From Rhizomys pruinosus (Eukaryota; Chordata; Mammalia; Rodentia; Spalacidae), in NCBI GenBank assembly GCA_009823505.1, contig VZQC01006716.1, forward strand, positions 260,469 to 324,468: DNA of 64,000 nt, read 5' to 3'. Positions 1 through 10,262 of the stretch are shown piece after piece. Each line of letters begins with the position of its first letter. The first letter of the stretch is position 1. The notes beneath the pieces were generated by a model. The model worked only from the letters and a program-made list of their open reading frames with translations, made no database searches and was not told the DNA's origin. Both the position numbers and the translations under genes were made by a program.

Positions 1-220
1 TGTATGTGTATGAATGTACTGTCTGCATGTAGGTTTGTGCACCCGTGTCGTGCAATGCCGCGGAGGTCAGAAGAGGGTGTCGGATTCCCCTGGAACTGGA
101 GTTCTCCTGGAATTGGAGTTTCAGACGGTTCTCAGCCGTCATGTGGGTGCTGGGGATCGAACCCGGGTCCTCTGTAAGAGCGGTCGGTGCTCTTAACCTC
201 TAGGCCATCTCTCCAGCCCC
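1..220 (-). repeat. B2 SINE (long variant), minus strand
   Basis: Reverse complement of a tRNA-derived B2: ends in the head GGGGCTGGAGAGATGG, and carries the box-B-like GGGTTCGATCCCCAGC. The body has an extra copy of the 'aactccagttccag' segment, which marks a longer B2 subtype also seen at 7.1, 31.1 and 32.6 kb. Runs off the left edge of the window. Confidence 0.85.
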
Positions 221-262
221 TAGGCCTGGAAATTTTAACTCACTTAAAACAACTGGTTGCTG

Positions 263-505
263 GGGCTGGAGAAATGGCTCAGTGGTTAAGAGTACCGACT
301 GATCTTGCAGAGGACCCAGGTTCTATTCCCAGCACCCACATTGCAGCTAAGAACTGTCTTTAACTCCAGTTCCAGGGGAATCCGGTGCCCTCTTCTGACC
401 TCTGTGGCATTGCATGACATGGGTGCACCAACCTATGTGCAGACAGTACACTCATACACATAAAAAAAAATTAATTAATAAAAATTTAAAAATTAAAAAA
501 AAAAC
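263..505 (+). repeat. B2 SINE
   Basis: Starts GGGGCTGGAGAAATGGCTCAG, includes the CCAGCACCCACA core, and ends in an A/T-rich tail after CATACACATAAAA. Moderately diverged. Confidence 0.85.
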
Positions 506-698
506 CTGGTTGCTTCGGTGCCATGCTGGACTCCAGCTACCTTTTCACCATGCCTATTGTGCATCTTCTGTTACTAAAGTATTCTTGGCGCAGTGTTACC
601 TTTCTCTGTCATCCGATAGCATTACATCATCAGCACCAAAGTGACTTTCATTCTTCTCTTAGTCATCCTCCTGTGGTGTTACTTGAAAACCAAAAGGC
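506..698. other. No gene seen (low-copy spacer)
   Basis: About 190 bp with no recognised SINE, L1 or coding signal. A noisy second copy lies at about 2,530-2,730. Confidence 0.5.
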
Positions 699-800
699 AA
701 TTTTTTTTTTTTTTTTGGTCTTTTCTAGGCAGGGTCTCCCTTTAGTCCCAGCTGGCCTGGAGTTCACTATGTAGACTAGGCTGGTCTTGAACTCACATAA
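699..800 (-). repeat. B1 SINE fragment
   Basis: T-run followed by GGTCTTTTCTAGGCAGGGTCTC and CTGGCCTGGAGTTCACTATG, i.e. the 7SL-derived B1 in reverse. It is cut short where L1-type sequence begins. Confidence 0.75.
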
Positions 801-1890
801 GTACTTTATTTACATTATTTTTGCCCCTCCCTCTCCAACTCGTCCCACACAAACCCCCATGCTCCTCTCAGTTTCATGACCTCTTCTTTATTATTGTCGC
901 ATGTATAATCTAGTGGTGCTTGGTATACATGTGTTCAGGACTAACCGTTTGGGATTGGATAGTCTCTCAGGGAGCTGATCCCTGAAGAAAACTGCTTCTC
1001 CCCCCTCCAACAACCAACCATTGATTGCCTGTAGCTCTTCATCTAGGGTGGAACCTTGTGAAATCTTTCTCATCCACATTGGCATGTCAGCTGGTGTTCC
1101 CGTCATGCAGGTCTTGTTTAGGCGATCATATTGAGATTTCATGGTGCAGCTTCCCTGTCATGTCTGGAAGACACTACCCAGAAGCTTCCCTGTCGTGACT
1201 GGAAGACACTACCCAGAAGCTTCCCTGTCGTGACTGGAAGACACTACCCAGCAGCTTCCCTGTCGTGACTGGAAGACACTACCCAGCAGCTTCCCTGTCG
1301 TGACTGGAAGACACTACCCAGCAGCTTCCCTGTCGTGACTGGAAGACACTACCCAGCAGCTTCCCTGTCGTGACTGGAAGACACTACCCAGCAGCTTCCC
1401 TGTCGTGACTGGAAGACACTACCCAGCAGCTTCCCTGTCGTGACTGGAAGACACTACCCAGCAGCTTCCCTGTCGTGACTGGAAGACACTACCCAGCAGC
1501 TTCCCTGTCGTGACTGGAAGACACTACCCAGCAGCTTCCCTGTCGTGACTGGAAGACACTACCCAGCAGCTTCCCTGTCGTGACTGGAAGACACTACCCA
1601 GCAGCTTCCCTGTCGTGACTGGAAGACACTACCCAGCAACAGGCATCCTGTTCCTCTGGCTCTTATGATCTCATTCTGCCCTCTCTTCGTCAATGTTCCC
1701 TGAGCTTTAGGCGAGGGGGTTGCCTTGTAGATGTCTTAATTGGGGCTAGGCAACTCAGGGTCACTTATTCTCTACATTTTGACCAGTTGTGGGACTTTGT
1801 AGTAGTCTCTGTCATAAAAAGCAGCTTCTTTGATGGATGATGAGAGCTACACTTATTATTCTCAGGAGGTACTGACCTGTGAAGCAGCAG
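801..1890 (-). mobile_element. L1 3' UTR fragment (rodent Lx-like), minus strand
   Basis: Contains the familiar rodent L1 3'-UTR landmarks in reverse: GGGATTGGATAGTCTCTCAG, GCCTGTAGCTCTTCATCTAG, CAGGTCTTGTTTAGGC, and TTCCCTGAGCTTTAGGCGAG, followed by a 'tcttctttgatg' segment. No ORF2 sequence is attached. The 35-bp array at 1148-1637 grew from a stretch that is single-copy in ordinary elements. Family assignment rests on recall of the rodent L1 3'-UTR, not on a search. Confidence 0.65.
1148..1637. repeat. 35-bp minisatellite inside L1 3' UTR, about 14 units
   Basis: Period of exactly 35 bp. Most units are identical; the first units differ (catgtctgg, and 'cagaag' in place of 'cagcag'). Near-identity of the inner units points to recent homogenisation or slippage. 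The noisy copy at 3203-3415 holds only about 6 units. Confidence 0.9.
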
Positions 1891-2001
1891 CACTCCCTGG
1901 GCTCTAGTGACACAGGATGGCAGCCAGCCCTGAGTCTGGGTCAGTGGCCCTTAGCTCTTCCAGTAGTTATAGGGCTCTTACTTTTTTTTTTTTTTTTTTT
2001 T

Positions 2002-2002
2002 N
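2002..2002. other. Single N at assembly join in a T-run
   Basis: One undetermined base inside a poly-T tract. The sequence immediately to its right restarts the material found from about position 20, so the N marks a contig or gap-fill junction. Confidence 0.85.
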
Positions 2003-3767
2003 TTTTTTTTTTGTTTTCTGTATGTGTAGGAATGTACTGTCCGGCATTTTAGTTTTGTGCACCGTGTCGTGCAATGCCGCGGGAGGTCAGAAGAGGGTGT
2101 CGGATTCCTGGACTGGAGTGCGCCTGGAAGTGGAGTTACAGAGCCATTTCTCAGCCCGTCAGTGGGTGCCTGGGGATCGAACCCGGGTCCTCTGTAAGAG
2201 CGGTCCGGTGCTCTTACCTCTAGGCCATCTCACAGCCCCTAGTCCTGGAAAATTTTAACTCACTTAAAACAACTGGTTGCTGGGGCTGGAGAAATGGCCT
2301 CAGTGGTTAAAGAGTACCGACTGATCTTTCAGAGGACCCAGGGTTCTATTCCAGCACCCACATTGCAAGCTAAGAACTGTCTTTAACCTCCAGTTCAAGG
2401 GGAATCCGGTTGCCCTCTTCGGACCTCTGTGGCATTGCATTACATGGGTGCACCCAACCTAGTCAGACAGTACACTCATCACATAAAAAAAAATTAATTA
2501 ATAAAAATTTTAAAAATTAAAAAAAAAAACCTGGTTCTTCTGGCCATGCTGGACTCCAGCTACCTTTTCACCATGCCTATTGTGCATCTTCTGTTACTAA
2601 AGTATTCTTGGCGCAGTGTTACCTTTCTCTGTCATCCGATAGCATTACATCATCAGCACCAAAGTGACTTTCATTCTTCTCTTAGTCATCCTCCTGTGGT
2701 GTTACTTTGAAAACCAAAAGGCAATGTTTTTTTTTTTTTGGTCTTTTCTGGGCAGGTTCCTCCCTTTAGTCCCAGCGGCCTGGAGCTTCAACTATGTAAA
2801 CTAGGCTGGTCGTGAACTCACAATAAGTACTTTATTTACATTATTTTTGCCCCTCCCTCTCCAACTCGTCCCACACAAACCCCCATGCTCTCGAAGTCAT
2901 GACCTCTTCTTATTATTGTCACATAGATAATCGAGTGGGGGCTTGGTATACATGTGTTCAGGACTAACCGTTTGGGATTGGATAGTCTCTCAGGGAGCTG
3001 ATCCCTGAAGAAAACTGCTTCTCCCCCCTCCAACAACCAACCATTGATTGCCGGTAGCTCTTTCATCTAGGGTGGAACCTTGTGAAATCTTTCTCATCCA
3101 CATTGGCATGTCAGCTGGTGTTCCCGTCATGCAGGTCTTGTTTAGGCGATCATATTGAGATTTCATGCAGGGTGCAGCGTCCGCATGTCGGAATACACTA
3201 CCCAGAAGCTTCCTTGTCATGTCTGGAAGACACTACCCAGAAGCTTCCCTGTCGTGACTGGAAGACACTACCCAGCAGCTTCCCTGTCGTGACTGGAAGA
3301 CACTACCCAGCAGCTTCCCTGTCGTGACTGGAAGACACTACCCAGAAGCTTCCCTGTCGTGACTGGAAGACACTACCCAGCAGCTTCCCTGTCGTGACTG
3401 GAAGACACTACCCAGCAAACAGGCACCTGTGTCCTCTGGCTCTTAGGATCTCCCATTCTGCCCTCTCTTCGTCAATGTGCCCTGAGCTTTTAGGCGAGGG
3501 GGTTGCCTTGTAGATGTCTTAATTGGGGCTAGGCAACTCAGGGTCACTTATTCTCTACAATGTTTTATCAGTTGTGGGACTTTGTAGTAGTCTCTGTCAT
3601 AAAAAGCAGCTTCTTTGATGGATGATGAGAGCTACACTTATTATTCTCAGGAGGTACTGACCTGTGAAGCAGCAGCACTCCCTGGGCTCTAGTGACACAG
3701 GATGGCAGCCAGCCCTGAGTCTGGGTCAGTGGCCCTTAGCTCTTCCAGTAGTTCTAGGGCCTTACTT
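2003..3767. other. Error-laden repeat of 20-2000 (probable false duplication)
   Basis: Follows 20-2000 in the same order: B2 minus, B2 plus, the 506-698 spacer, B1 fragment, L1 3' UTR with the 35-bp array, and the tail ending near 'gatggcagccagccctgagt'. It carries many 1-bp insertions and deletions, notably in the two B2 copies (2012-2240 and 2283-2515), while the spacer is nearly clean. That pattern suits uncorrected long-read sequence better than an old duplication. Confidence 0.75.
3203..3415. repeat. 35-bp minisatellite, second copy, about 6 units
   Basis: Same 35-bp unit as at 1148-1637 but fewer units. If the flanking duplication is an assembly artefact, the difference reflects allele length or array collapse. 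Confidence 0.85.
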
Positions 3768-4166
3768 TTTTTTTTTTTTTTTTTTTTGGTATTTTGAGAT
3801 GGGGTCTCCCTTTAATCTCAGTTGTCCTGGAACTCCGCTTCGTAGACCAGACTGGCCTTGAACTCACAAAGATCTACCTGCCTCTGCCTCCCAAGTGCTA
3901 GGATTAAAGGTGTGCGGCACCATGCTGGCTAGGGGCTGTTTTTTTTTTTTTTTTGTCTCTTCGAGACAGGGGTCTCCCTGTAGCCCCAGCTGTCCTGAAT
4001 TCGCTCTGTAAGACCAGGCTGACCTTGAACCACAAAGAGTCTCCCCGAGCCCTAGCTGCCCTGGAAGTTGCTCTGTAGATCGGGCTGGCCTGGAAAACTC
4101 ACAAATTCACCTGCCTCTCCTCCCCAAGTGCTAGGAATTAAAGGCGTGCGCCACCATGCCTGGCGG
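3768..4166 (-). repeat. Two B1 SINEs in tandem, minus strand
   Basis: First B1 at about 3768-3930 (T-run, GGGGTCTCCC, then GTGCTAGGATTAAAGG). Second at about 3941-4166, with an internal re-start of the B1 body (CCTAGCTGCCCTGG) and several small indels, so it may be a mis-joined composite. Confidence 0.7.
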
Positions 4167-4169
4167 AGC

Positions 4170-4600
4170 TGTTACTTTTTTTTCTAATTTTATTTATAAT
4201 TTTATTTTTTAAATATTTTTTAATATATATTTTTAACAAGATATCAAATCTAGACCCGTGTCCCCCACCATATCCCACACCCCACCAGAGCTCATATATT
4301 CTGCCAAACATGCTTTTCATCTCTTTTTCTCAGTCTTTTCTCAATATTCTCCATAAAGAAGTTGAATGTTTTGAGCAGAAGCTCACTGTTTTGAGCAGAA
4401 GTTTCACTGTTTCAAGTCAGTTCTTTGATGCAGTCCTTTCTGTTGTTTGTTGTTGTTGTTGTTTTATTGTTGTTTGTTTGTTGTTTTTTGTCTAATATGC
4501 TCACTCCCAACGGCGTTGGAAAAAGCTCAAGGGGACCTGCACAGGATACTTACAACTAGGTAATTGGCACCACCATCCAACGGATGAGGGATACCATTCG
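4170..4600 (-). mobile_element. L1 3' UTR, minus strand
   Basis: Lies directly downstream (on the minus strand) of the ORF2 remnant, and ends in A/T-rich sequence near 4,180-4,230. Shares 'agacccgtgtccccc', 'actcccaac' and 'gatgagggataccattcgtcg' with the truncated element at 9,095-9,385, so both belong to one L1 family. It contains a GTT microsatellite at about 4,440-4,490. Confidence 0.7.
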
Positions 4601-4920
4601 TCGTTTGTGTTACTGGAACTGTAAGTTACTTCACTCAGCATGATGTCTTCTAGCTCCAGCCATTTTCCTGCAAAGCTCATGATGTCATCTTTCTTTACTG
4701 CTGCATAGAACTCCATTGTGTAGATGTACCACATTTTCTCTATCCACTCGTCAGTTGAGGGGCATTTGGGTTGGTTCCAACTCCTTGCTATTGTGAAGAG
4801 AGCTGAAATAAACATATCTGTGCATGTATCTCTGTAGTGGGATGAGTCTTGTAGATACATGCCCAGGAGTGATATGGCTGGGTCGGCTGTTACTTTTTTA
4901 AATGGGCCTAGAAACTTCAT
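4600..4920 (-). pseudogene. L1 ORF2 C-terminal fragment
   Basis: A minus-strand open stretch ending near the 3' UTR. It encodes the very C-terminus of LINE-1 ORF2p: the Cys-containing block around RSWNQPKCPSTDEW, then KMWYIYTMEFYAAVK and WLELEDIMLSEV. This is the region after the RT domain, near the Cys-rich tail of ORF2p. The element is strongly 5'-truncated: endonuclease and reverse transcriptase domains are absent, so it has no enzymatic role. No start codon is relevant; the open frame is simply the surviving tail of a dead insertion. Confidence 0.8.
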
Positions 4921-5641
4921 GTAGTTGAAGTCTGTGAATTCTACTAAATAAGAAGAGAATCATGCATATCTGTAAATTTTGATAGCAAGTCACTTCAACC
5001 TCACCCCCTATCTCATCATAGTCATTACTGACTGTCCCACCCTCATCAGTTTCTTCCAACTGATTAACTCTGATGACCAAGATGCTCGGCATCCTCATCT
5101 TTCTTATTGCTGACCCATTCCTTCTGACTGATGTAAAATCTCCCTTATTTGGTTTACTCCTAAATTCTGACTACCTCAACTACCAATATATAATGGATTA
5201 TGCTCAGATTTTGTTAATTCTTCCAAGTTCATGTTCTTTTGCCATGAAGTCTCCCTCCCCCAGTCTTAGATGCCAAGAGTCATCGCCATTACATTTCAAG
5301 ATTCCTCTGTCCATTTCATTTAGTCTCACCTGGATTGGCAGAAGTTGATATTGGTTTGTTGGTATGATGAATTTTGACAGATTATGACTCATGCCTTATC
5401 ACTGTGCCCTTTAGGAAGATAATGGCACCAGCCATGTGAGGCTGTCTTGTCACGCAGCAGCAGTGAAAACCATGGCTTGGGAGTCAAGACGTTGGGTTCA
5501 TGTTCCTGCACTGCCAATACCATAAGCTGTGCACACTTTAAGTGGATGTATTTGTTTGGGTACAGGCTAAGTTGCTATAATAAAGAATCTGTATATTCCT
5601 AAGGTATATACAACCTCATTGGCTTAGAAAGTATTAATTTC
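4921..5641. other. No gene or recognised repeat
   Basis: Moderately AT-rich sequence. Short open frames here show no domain, no codon signature and no flanking gene structure that I recognise. Confidence 0.5.
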
Positions 5642-5850
5642 GGGGCTGGAGAGATGGGCTCAGTGATTAAGAGCACTGACTGCTCTTGCAGAGGACCCAG
5701 CACCCACATGGCAGCTAAGAACCATCTTTAGTGTCAGGCATGGTGGTGCACACCTTTAATCCCAGCACTCAGGAGGCAGAGGCAGGAGGATCTGGCCAGC
5801 TGGGACTAAAGGGAGACCCTGTCTCATAAATACCAAAAAAACCACATTAT
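5642..5850 (+). repeat. B2 fragment with B1 inserted at its 3' end
   Basis: B2 head and core at 5642-5730, with the box-B region deleted (GAGGACCCAGCACCCACATGG). A shortened B1 follows at about 5731-5850 (CAGGCATGGTGGTGCACACC), lacking its middle third. Confidence 0.7.
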
Positions 5851-5874
5851 TTTCTCTCTCATGAAATAGTTGGG

Positions 5875-6035
5875 AGGGGGCAGAAAGATGGCTTAGTGAA
5901 TAAAGGTACTTGCCACCAAGTATGAAGACCTGAGTTTGATGTCTGTAACCCACGTGATAAAAGGAGGGAACCAACTCTCACAAGCTGTCCTCTGACCTCC
6001 CCATGTCCCCTATAAATAAATAAATATTAAAAATT
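5875..6035 (+). repeat. B3 SINE
   Basis: B3-type landmarks: AAAGGTACTTGCCACCAAG, GACCTGAGTTTGATG, AAGCTGTCCTCTGACCTCC, and an (AAAT)n tail. Confidence 0.75.
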
Positions 6036-6221
6036 TAATGGCTACTAGGGTAATGGCAATCCAAAGGCTAAAAAGTATTTTCATACATCTAAAAAATAAT
6101 ACAAGATGATATAGAATGAAGTCTCTTCACCATCCATCCTCTCCTCAAGAGGTAAATAATCAGTGTTTTATGTATCTTTCTAAAGTATTCCTAGGTACCC
6201 TTAAAAAAATAAACAAATTTA

Positions 6222-6447
6222 TGGGGCTGGAGAGATGGCCTAGTGATTAAGAGCGCTAACTGCTCTTGCAAAGGACCTGGGTTCGATTCCCAGTACCCAC
6301 ATGGTGGCTGAGAACCATCTTTAACTCCAGTTCCAGGGGAATCCAACACCCTCTTCTGACCTCCGAGGCATTGCACATCACTGGTGCACAAACCTACATG
6401 CAGACAATACATTCATACACATAAAAAATAAATAAAATTTAAAAAAT
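6222..6447 (+). repeat. B2 SINE with target duplication
   Basis: Full-length B2. The sequence aaataaacaaattt occurs just before the head and again after the tail, a plausible target-site duplication. Confidence 0.85.
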
Positions 6448-6574
6448 TTTTAAATAAAAATAAACAAATTTTAAAAAGTATTCCTAGGTATATTTAAGTA
6501 AAGGTAAATATAAATTGTTATTTTCTACATTACTTTATGTCAAGGAAGTCAATATGTGTATTCTGTATTCTTAT

Positions 6575-6680
6575 TTTGATACAGTGTCTCAATGAGTAGC
6601 CCAGGCTCCCCTCAAAGTTGTGATCCTCCTGTCTCAGTCTCCCCAAGGCTTGGATTACAGACATGTACCACCATGCTCGA
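6575..6680 (-). repeat. Old B1-like fragment
   Basis: Diverged reverse B1 features: 'tagcccaggctcccctcaa', then 'ggattacagacatgtaccaccatgc'. Confidence 0.45.
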
Positions 6681-6717
6681 CGTTTTCATTTTGTTCTTCT
6701 TTAAAACTTAATATATT

Positions 6718-6870
6718 TAACTGGGCGTGGTGGCACATGCCTTTAATCCTAGCACTTGGGAGGCAGAGGCAGGCAAATCTTTGTCAGTTCAAGGCCAGCC
6801 TGGTCTACAGAGTGAGTTCCAGGACAGCTGGGGCTACAGGGAGACCCTGTCTCAAAAAAGACCAAAAATA
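6718..6870 (+). repeat. B1 SINE
   Basis: CTGGGCGTGGTGGCACATGC through GAGACCCTGTCTCAAAAAAG; nearly consensus. Confidence 0.9.
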
Positions 6871-6954
6871 TAATAATAATAAATTAATAAAACAATGTAT
6901 TTTTGTAGATCTTTTTATAGCAATGCATATTTTCCTCATTCTTTTTTTTTAATT

Positions 6955-7336
6955 TTTTAAATTTATTTCTGTATGTGTATGAATGTACTGTCTGCATGCA
7001 GGTTTGTGCACCCGTGTCATGCAATGCCACAGAGGTCAGAAGAGGGTGTCGGATTCCCCTGGAACTGGAGTTCTCCNTACGCCTTTAAAATTTTTTTTAA
7101 TTTTTTATTTATTTATTCTATATGTGTATCAATGTACTGTCTGCATGCAGGTCTGTGCACTGTGTCGTGCAATGCCATGGAGGTCAGAAGAGGATGTCGG
7201 ATTCCCCTGGAACTGGAGTTCTCCTGGAATTGGAGTTTCAGATGGTTCTCAGCCGCCATGTGGGTGCTGGGGATTGAACCCAGGTCCTCTGTAAGAGTGG
7301 TCGGGGCTCTTAACCGCTAGGCCATCTCTCCAGCCC
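6955..7336 (-). repeat. B2 SINE with an N and artefactual partial duplication
   Basis: A truncated reverse B2 (about 6965-7076), an N at 7077, then a complete reverse B2 of the long subtype (about 7100-7336). The word cctcattctttt occurs on both outer flanks. This suggests one real insertion whose interior was partly duplicated when the gap at the N was closed. Confidence 0.75.
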
Positions 7337-7542
7337 TCCTCATTCTTTTAAACAGCTGTTAACTACTTCTAAAGACAATGCCATTGAAAATTCCCATTGT
7401 TAAGAAGAAAAAAGAAAATTCCCATTGTTATAGTCCTGATGGCAAATTCAGGGTTATCTCCAATCTTTTACCATTACAAACACTACTGCAATAACTTTAT
7501 GTTTGTCATTATGAACATTTAAAAGCCTGGATACATTTCCAG

Positions 7543-7762
7543 GGGCTGGAGAGATGGCCTAGTGGTTAAGAGTGCCAACTGCTCTTGCAGAGGACCCGGG
7601 TTCAATCCCCAGCACCCACATGGTGGGTGAGAGCCATGTTTAACTCCAGTTCCAGGGGAATCCGACACCCTTTTCTGACCTCCGAGGCATTGCATGACAC
7701 TGGTACACAAACCTACATGCAGACAGTACATTCATACACATACAAAAATAAATAAGATTTTC
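7543..7762 (+). repeat. B2 SINE
   Basis: Full-length: GGGGCTGGAGAGATGGCCTAG through CATACACATACAAAAATAAAT. Confidence 0.9.
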
Positions 7763-8040
7763 AAAAAAGATACATTTCCAGAAGTGGGATTAGTTATTCA
7801 TTTGACAAAGAATTAGTCCTTTGCTCTCTTTAGCCTTTGTGTATGTTGCTAAGGGCCTTAGTGCATGCTGAGTTATGTGTTCCACCTTTGAGCTGCATCT
7901 CTAGCCTCTGCTTTCTTTACTAATAAAGAAAATGAAATTTTGCTGGGTATAGTAGTGCATATTGTGATCCTAATACTTGAGGTGGAGGGTACCCTGTCTC
8001 ATTTATGAATAAATAAATAAATAAATGAATAAATAAAATG
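7763..8040. other. ID/B4-like and B1 debris with AAAT repeat
   Basis: A stretch ending 'ttgagctgcatctctagcc' resembles the reverse of an ID/B4 head. A B1 fragment at 7940-8005 runs into an (AAAT)n tract. No gene. Confidence 0.4.
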
Positions 8041-8099
8041 ATAAAGTAATATTTACCTCATAGAAAAAGGCTGTGTAATAACGCTACAATAATAAGACA

Positions 8100-8275
8100 C
8101 CACGGCCAAGTGTGGTGGTACACACCTGTAATTCCAGCACATAGGAGTCTGAGGCCAATGTGGGCAGTATATCAAAACCCTGTCTCAAAAACAAGAATAA
8201 AAAAGGATGGATGGAAGAAAGGAAGGAAGGGACGGAGGGAGGAAAATGGAAGAAAATAGAAAAAGAAACACTGCT
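8100..8275 (+). repeat. Diverged B1-like element plus GGAA-rich tract
   Basis: 'aagtgtggtggtacacacctgtaattccagcac' resembles an old B1 start. A purine-rich simple tract follows at about 8,205-8,270. Confidence 0.5.
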
Positions 8276-8278
8276 GTC

Positions 8279-8802
8279 TGGGGCTGGAAAGATGGCTCAG
8301 TAATTAAGAGCACTGACTGCTCTTGCAGAGGACCCTGGTTCACTTCCCAGCATTCATAAGGCAGCTAACAACTGTCTGTAACTCCCGTTTCATAGGATCT
8401 GCTACCCTCTTCTGGCCTGTGCAGGCATTGCATGACATGGATGCAGTTACATACATGCAGGCAAAACATTCATACATACAAAGTATGTATGTAGACCAGG
8501 CTGGCCTTGAACTCACAGAGATCTGCCTTGCCTCTGCCTCCCTCCCAAGTGCTGGGATTAAGAGTGTGTACCACCACACCCAGCAAGTATTGGGGGTTTT
8601 TTTGGTTTTGTTTTTTGGTTTGTTTTTTGTTTGGTTGGTTGGTTGTTTCTTTTTTTGGTCTTTTTGAGACAGGGTCTCCCTGTAGCCCCAGCTATTCTGG
8701 AATTCCCTCTGTAGACCAGGCTGACCTTGAACTCACAAAGATCCACCTGTCTCTGACTCCTAAGTGCTAGGATTAAAGGCGTGCACCACCATGACCGGCT
8801 AA
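8279..8802. repeat. SINE cluster: B2 plus, then two B1 minus
   Basis: B2 in plus orientation (8279-8485), a 5'-truncated reverse B1 (about 8488-8583), a T/G-rich stretch, then a full reverse B1 (about 8655-8802). Confidence 0.8.
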
Positions 8803-8874
8803 CAAGTATTGTTTTTGTTTGTTTGTTTGTTTTACAAGTATTATTTTTTAAAAAAGAAAGAAAAACAGCTGGCA

Positions 8875-9090
8875 TCTGGTGACATGGCTCAACAGCTAAA
8901 GGCTCTTGCCACCAAGCCTGATGACCTGTTTGAGTCCTAGGACCCACATAGAAGGAGAGAACTAAGTCTCTGCAAGCTGTCTCTGACTCACACATCTATG
9001 CCATGGCACATGTACACATGCACATGTACACACATACCATGGCACATGTACACACATGCACACATGTGCATACACACTAAAATATAATAC
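8875..9090 (+). repeat. B3 SINE with CA-rich tail
   Basis: 'aaaggctcttgccaccaagcctgatgacctg' is the B3 core. The tail degenerates into ACATGCACACATG-type repeats. Confidence 0.7.
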
Positions 9091-9094
9091 AAAT

Positions 9095-9385
9095 GTTTTT
9101 TTCTTTTTTTAATTTATTGTTTTACGTGGTTTTTTTTTGTACAAGATCATGTTACAAATTGAATCCAGACCCGTGTCCCCCTCCCAACCCCCCCACCCCA
9201 CCAGATTCACCCTTTCAGTCAGTTCTTTGATGCAGTCCCCTCTGTTATTGGTGGTGTTGTTCTTTCCAACATGCATCACTCCCAACAAGAAATATTTACA
9301 ACTAGCTTATTGGCGCTAGCATCCACAGATGAGGGATACCATTCGTCGTTTGTTTTTCTGGGACTGTGTTATTTCACTTAACTAC
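9095..9385 (-). mobile_element. 5'-truncated L1 3' end
   Basis: Same L1 3'-UTR family as 4170-4600: shared 'agacccgtgtccccctccc', 'catcactcccaac', 'gatgagggataccattcgtcg'. Only the 3' end is present. Confidence 0.65.
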
Positions 9386-9399
9386 AAATGTTTTTGTTT

Positions 9400-9562
9400 T
9401 GGGGATTTTTTTTGGTCTTTTCGAGACTGGGTCTTCCTTGTAGCTCCAGGCTGTCCTGAAACTCACTCTGTAGACCAGGCTGTCCTTGAACTCACAAAGA
9501 TCTGCCTGCCTCTGCCTCCCAAGTGCTAGGATTAAAGGTGTGTGCCACCATGCCCAGCAACT
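9400..9562 (-). repeat. B1 SINE
   Basis: GGTCTTTTCGAGACTGGGTC to GATTAAAGGTGTGTGCCACC in reverse orientation. A 23-bp piece of its end is repeated just after it. Confidence 0.85.
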
Positions 9563-9739
9563 ACAAATGCCACCATGCCCAACAACTACAAATGTTTTTA
9601 AGAACAAAACAAATAAAGACATTGTAGAACTGGCCAAATCACACTCACATATGTTCAGTAGAAATGGAGTCCGGATACAGGCACACATATATGGTCAATT
9701 ATTTTTGTATTGTTTTTATTTTATTATTATTATCATTAT

Positions 9740-10262
9740 TATTATTATTTTGGTCTTTTTGAAACAGGGTCTCCCTGTAGCTCCAGCTGGCCTGGAACTA
9801 ACTATATAGACCAGGCTGGCCTTGAACTCACAGAGATCTGCCTGCCTCTGCCTCCAGAGTGCTGGGATTAAAGGCACCACCACTCCTAGCATTGTTTTAT
9901 TTTTGAGGCAGGGTCTTACTAAGTAGCCCAGGCTATCCCTGATCTCATGCGGTCATTCTGTCTCAGCCACTCAAGTCCTGAGATTATACACATGAGTTCT
10001 TCGATATTTTGGTTGGTTTTGAGGGGCATGTGGGGGGTTGAAGCCAGGACTTTGCATGCTAAGCACATATTGTATCACTGAGCCTAGGCCCCTGGTCATC
10101 TTTTTCCCAGTTTGTTTGCTTAAGACAAGGTCAAGGCTACCTTCAAACTCACTATACTGGCCTTGAACTCATTATTTAGTCTTGGCTGGGCTCAATCTAG
10201 CAGTCCTTCCCCCTCAGCCTCCAGAGTGCTGGGATTAACAGAGTCTACCACCACGCCTGGCT
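9740..10262 (-). repeat. B1 and older B1/B4-like elements, minus strand
   Basis: A clear reverse B1 at 9740-9892. Then diverged B1-like pieces (9893-9990, 10120-10262), with an ID/B4-like piece between them ('gaagccaggactttgcatgctaagcac'). Confidence 0.6.

Noticed and set aside
1..505. tRNA genes from the GGTTCGATCCC-like motifs
   Set aside because: These are box-B motifs of B2 and ID SINEs; no cloverleaf with a CCA-compatible acceptor stem is formed.
1148..1637. Regular 35-bp repeats as a CRISPR-like array
   Set aside because: Units are contiguous with no spacers, the DNA is rodent, and the unit is L1 3' UTR.
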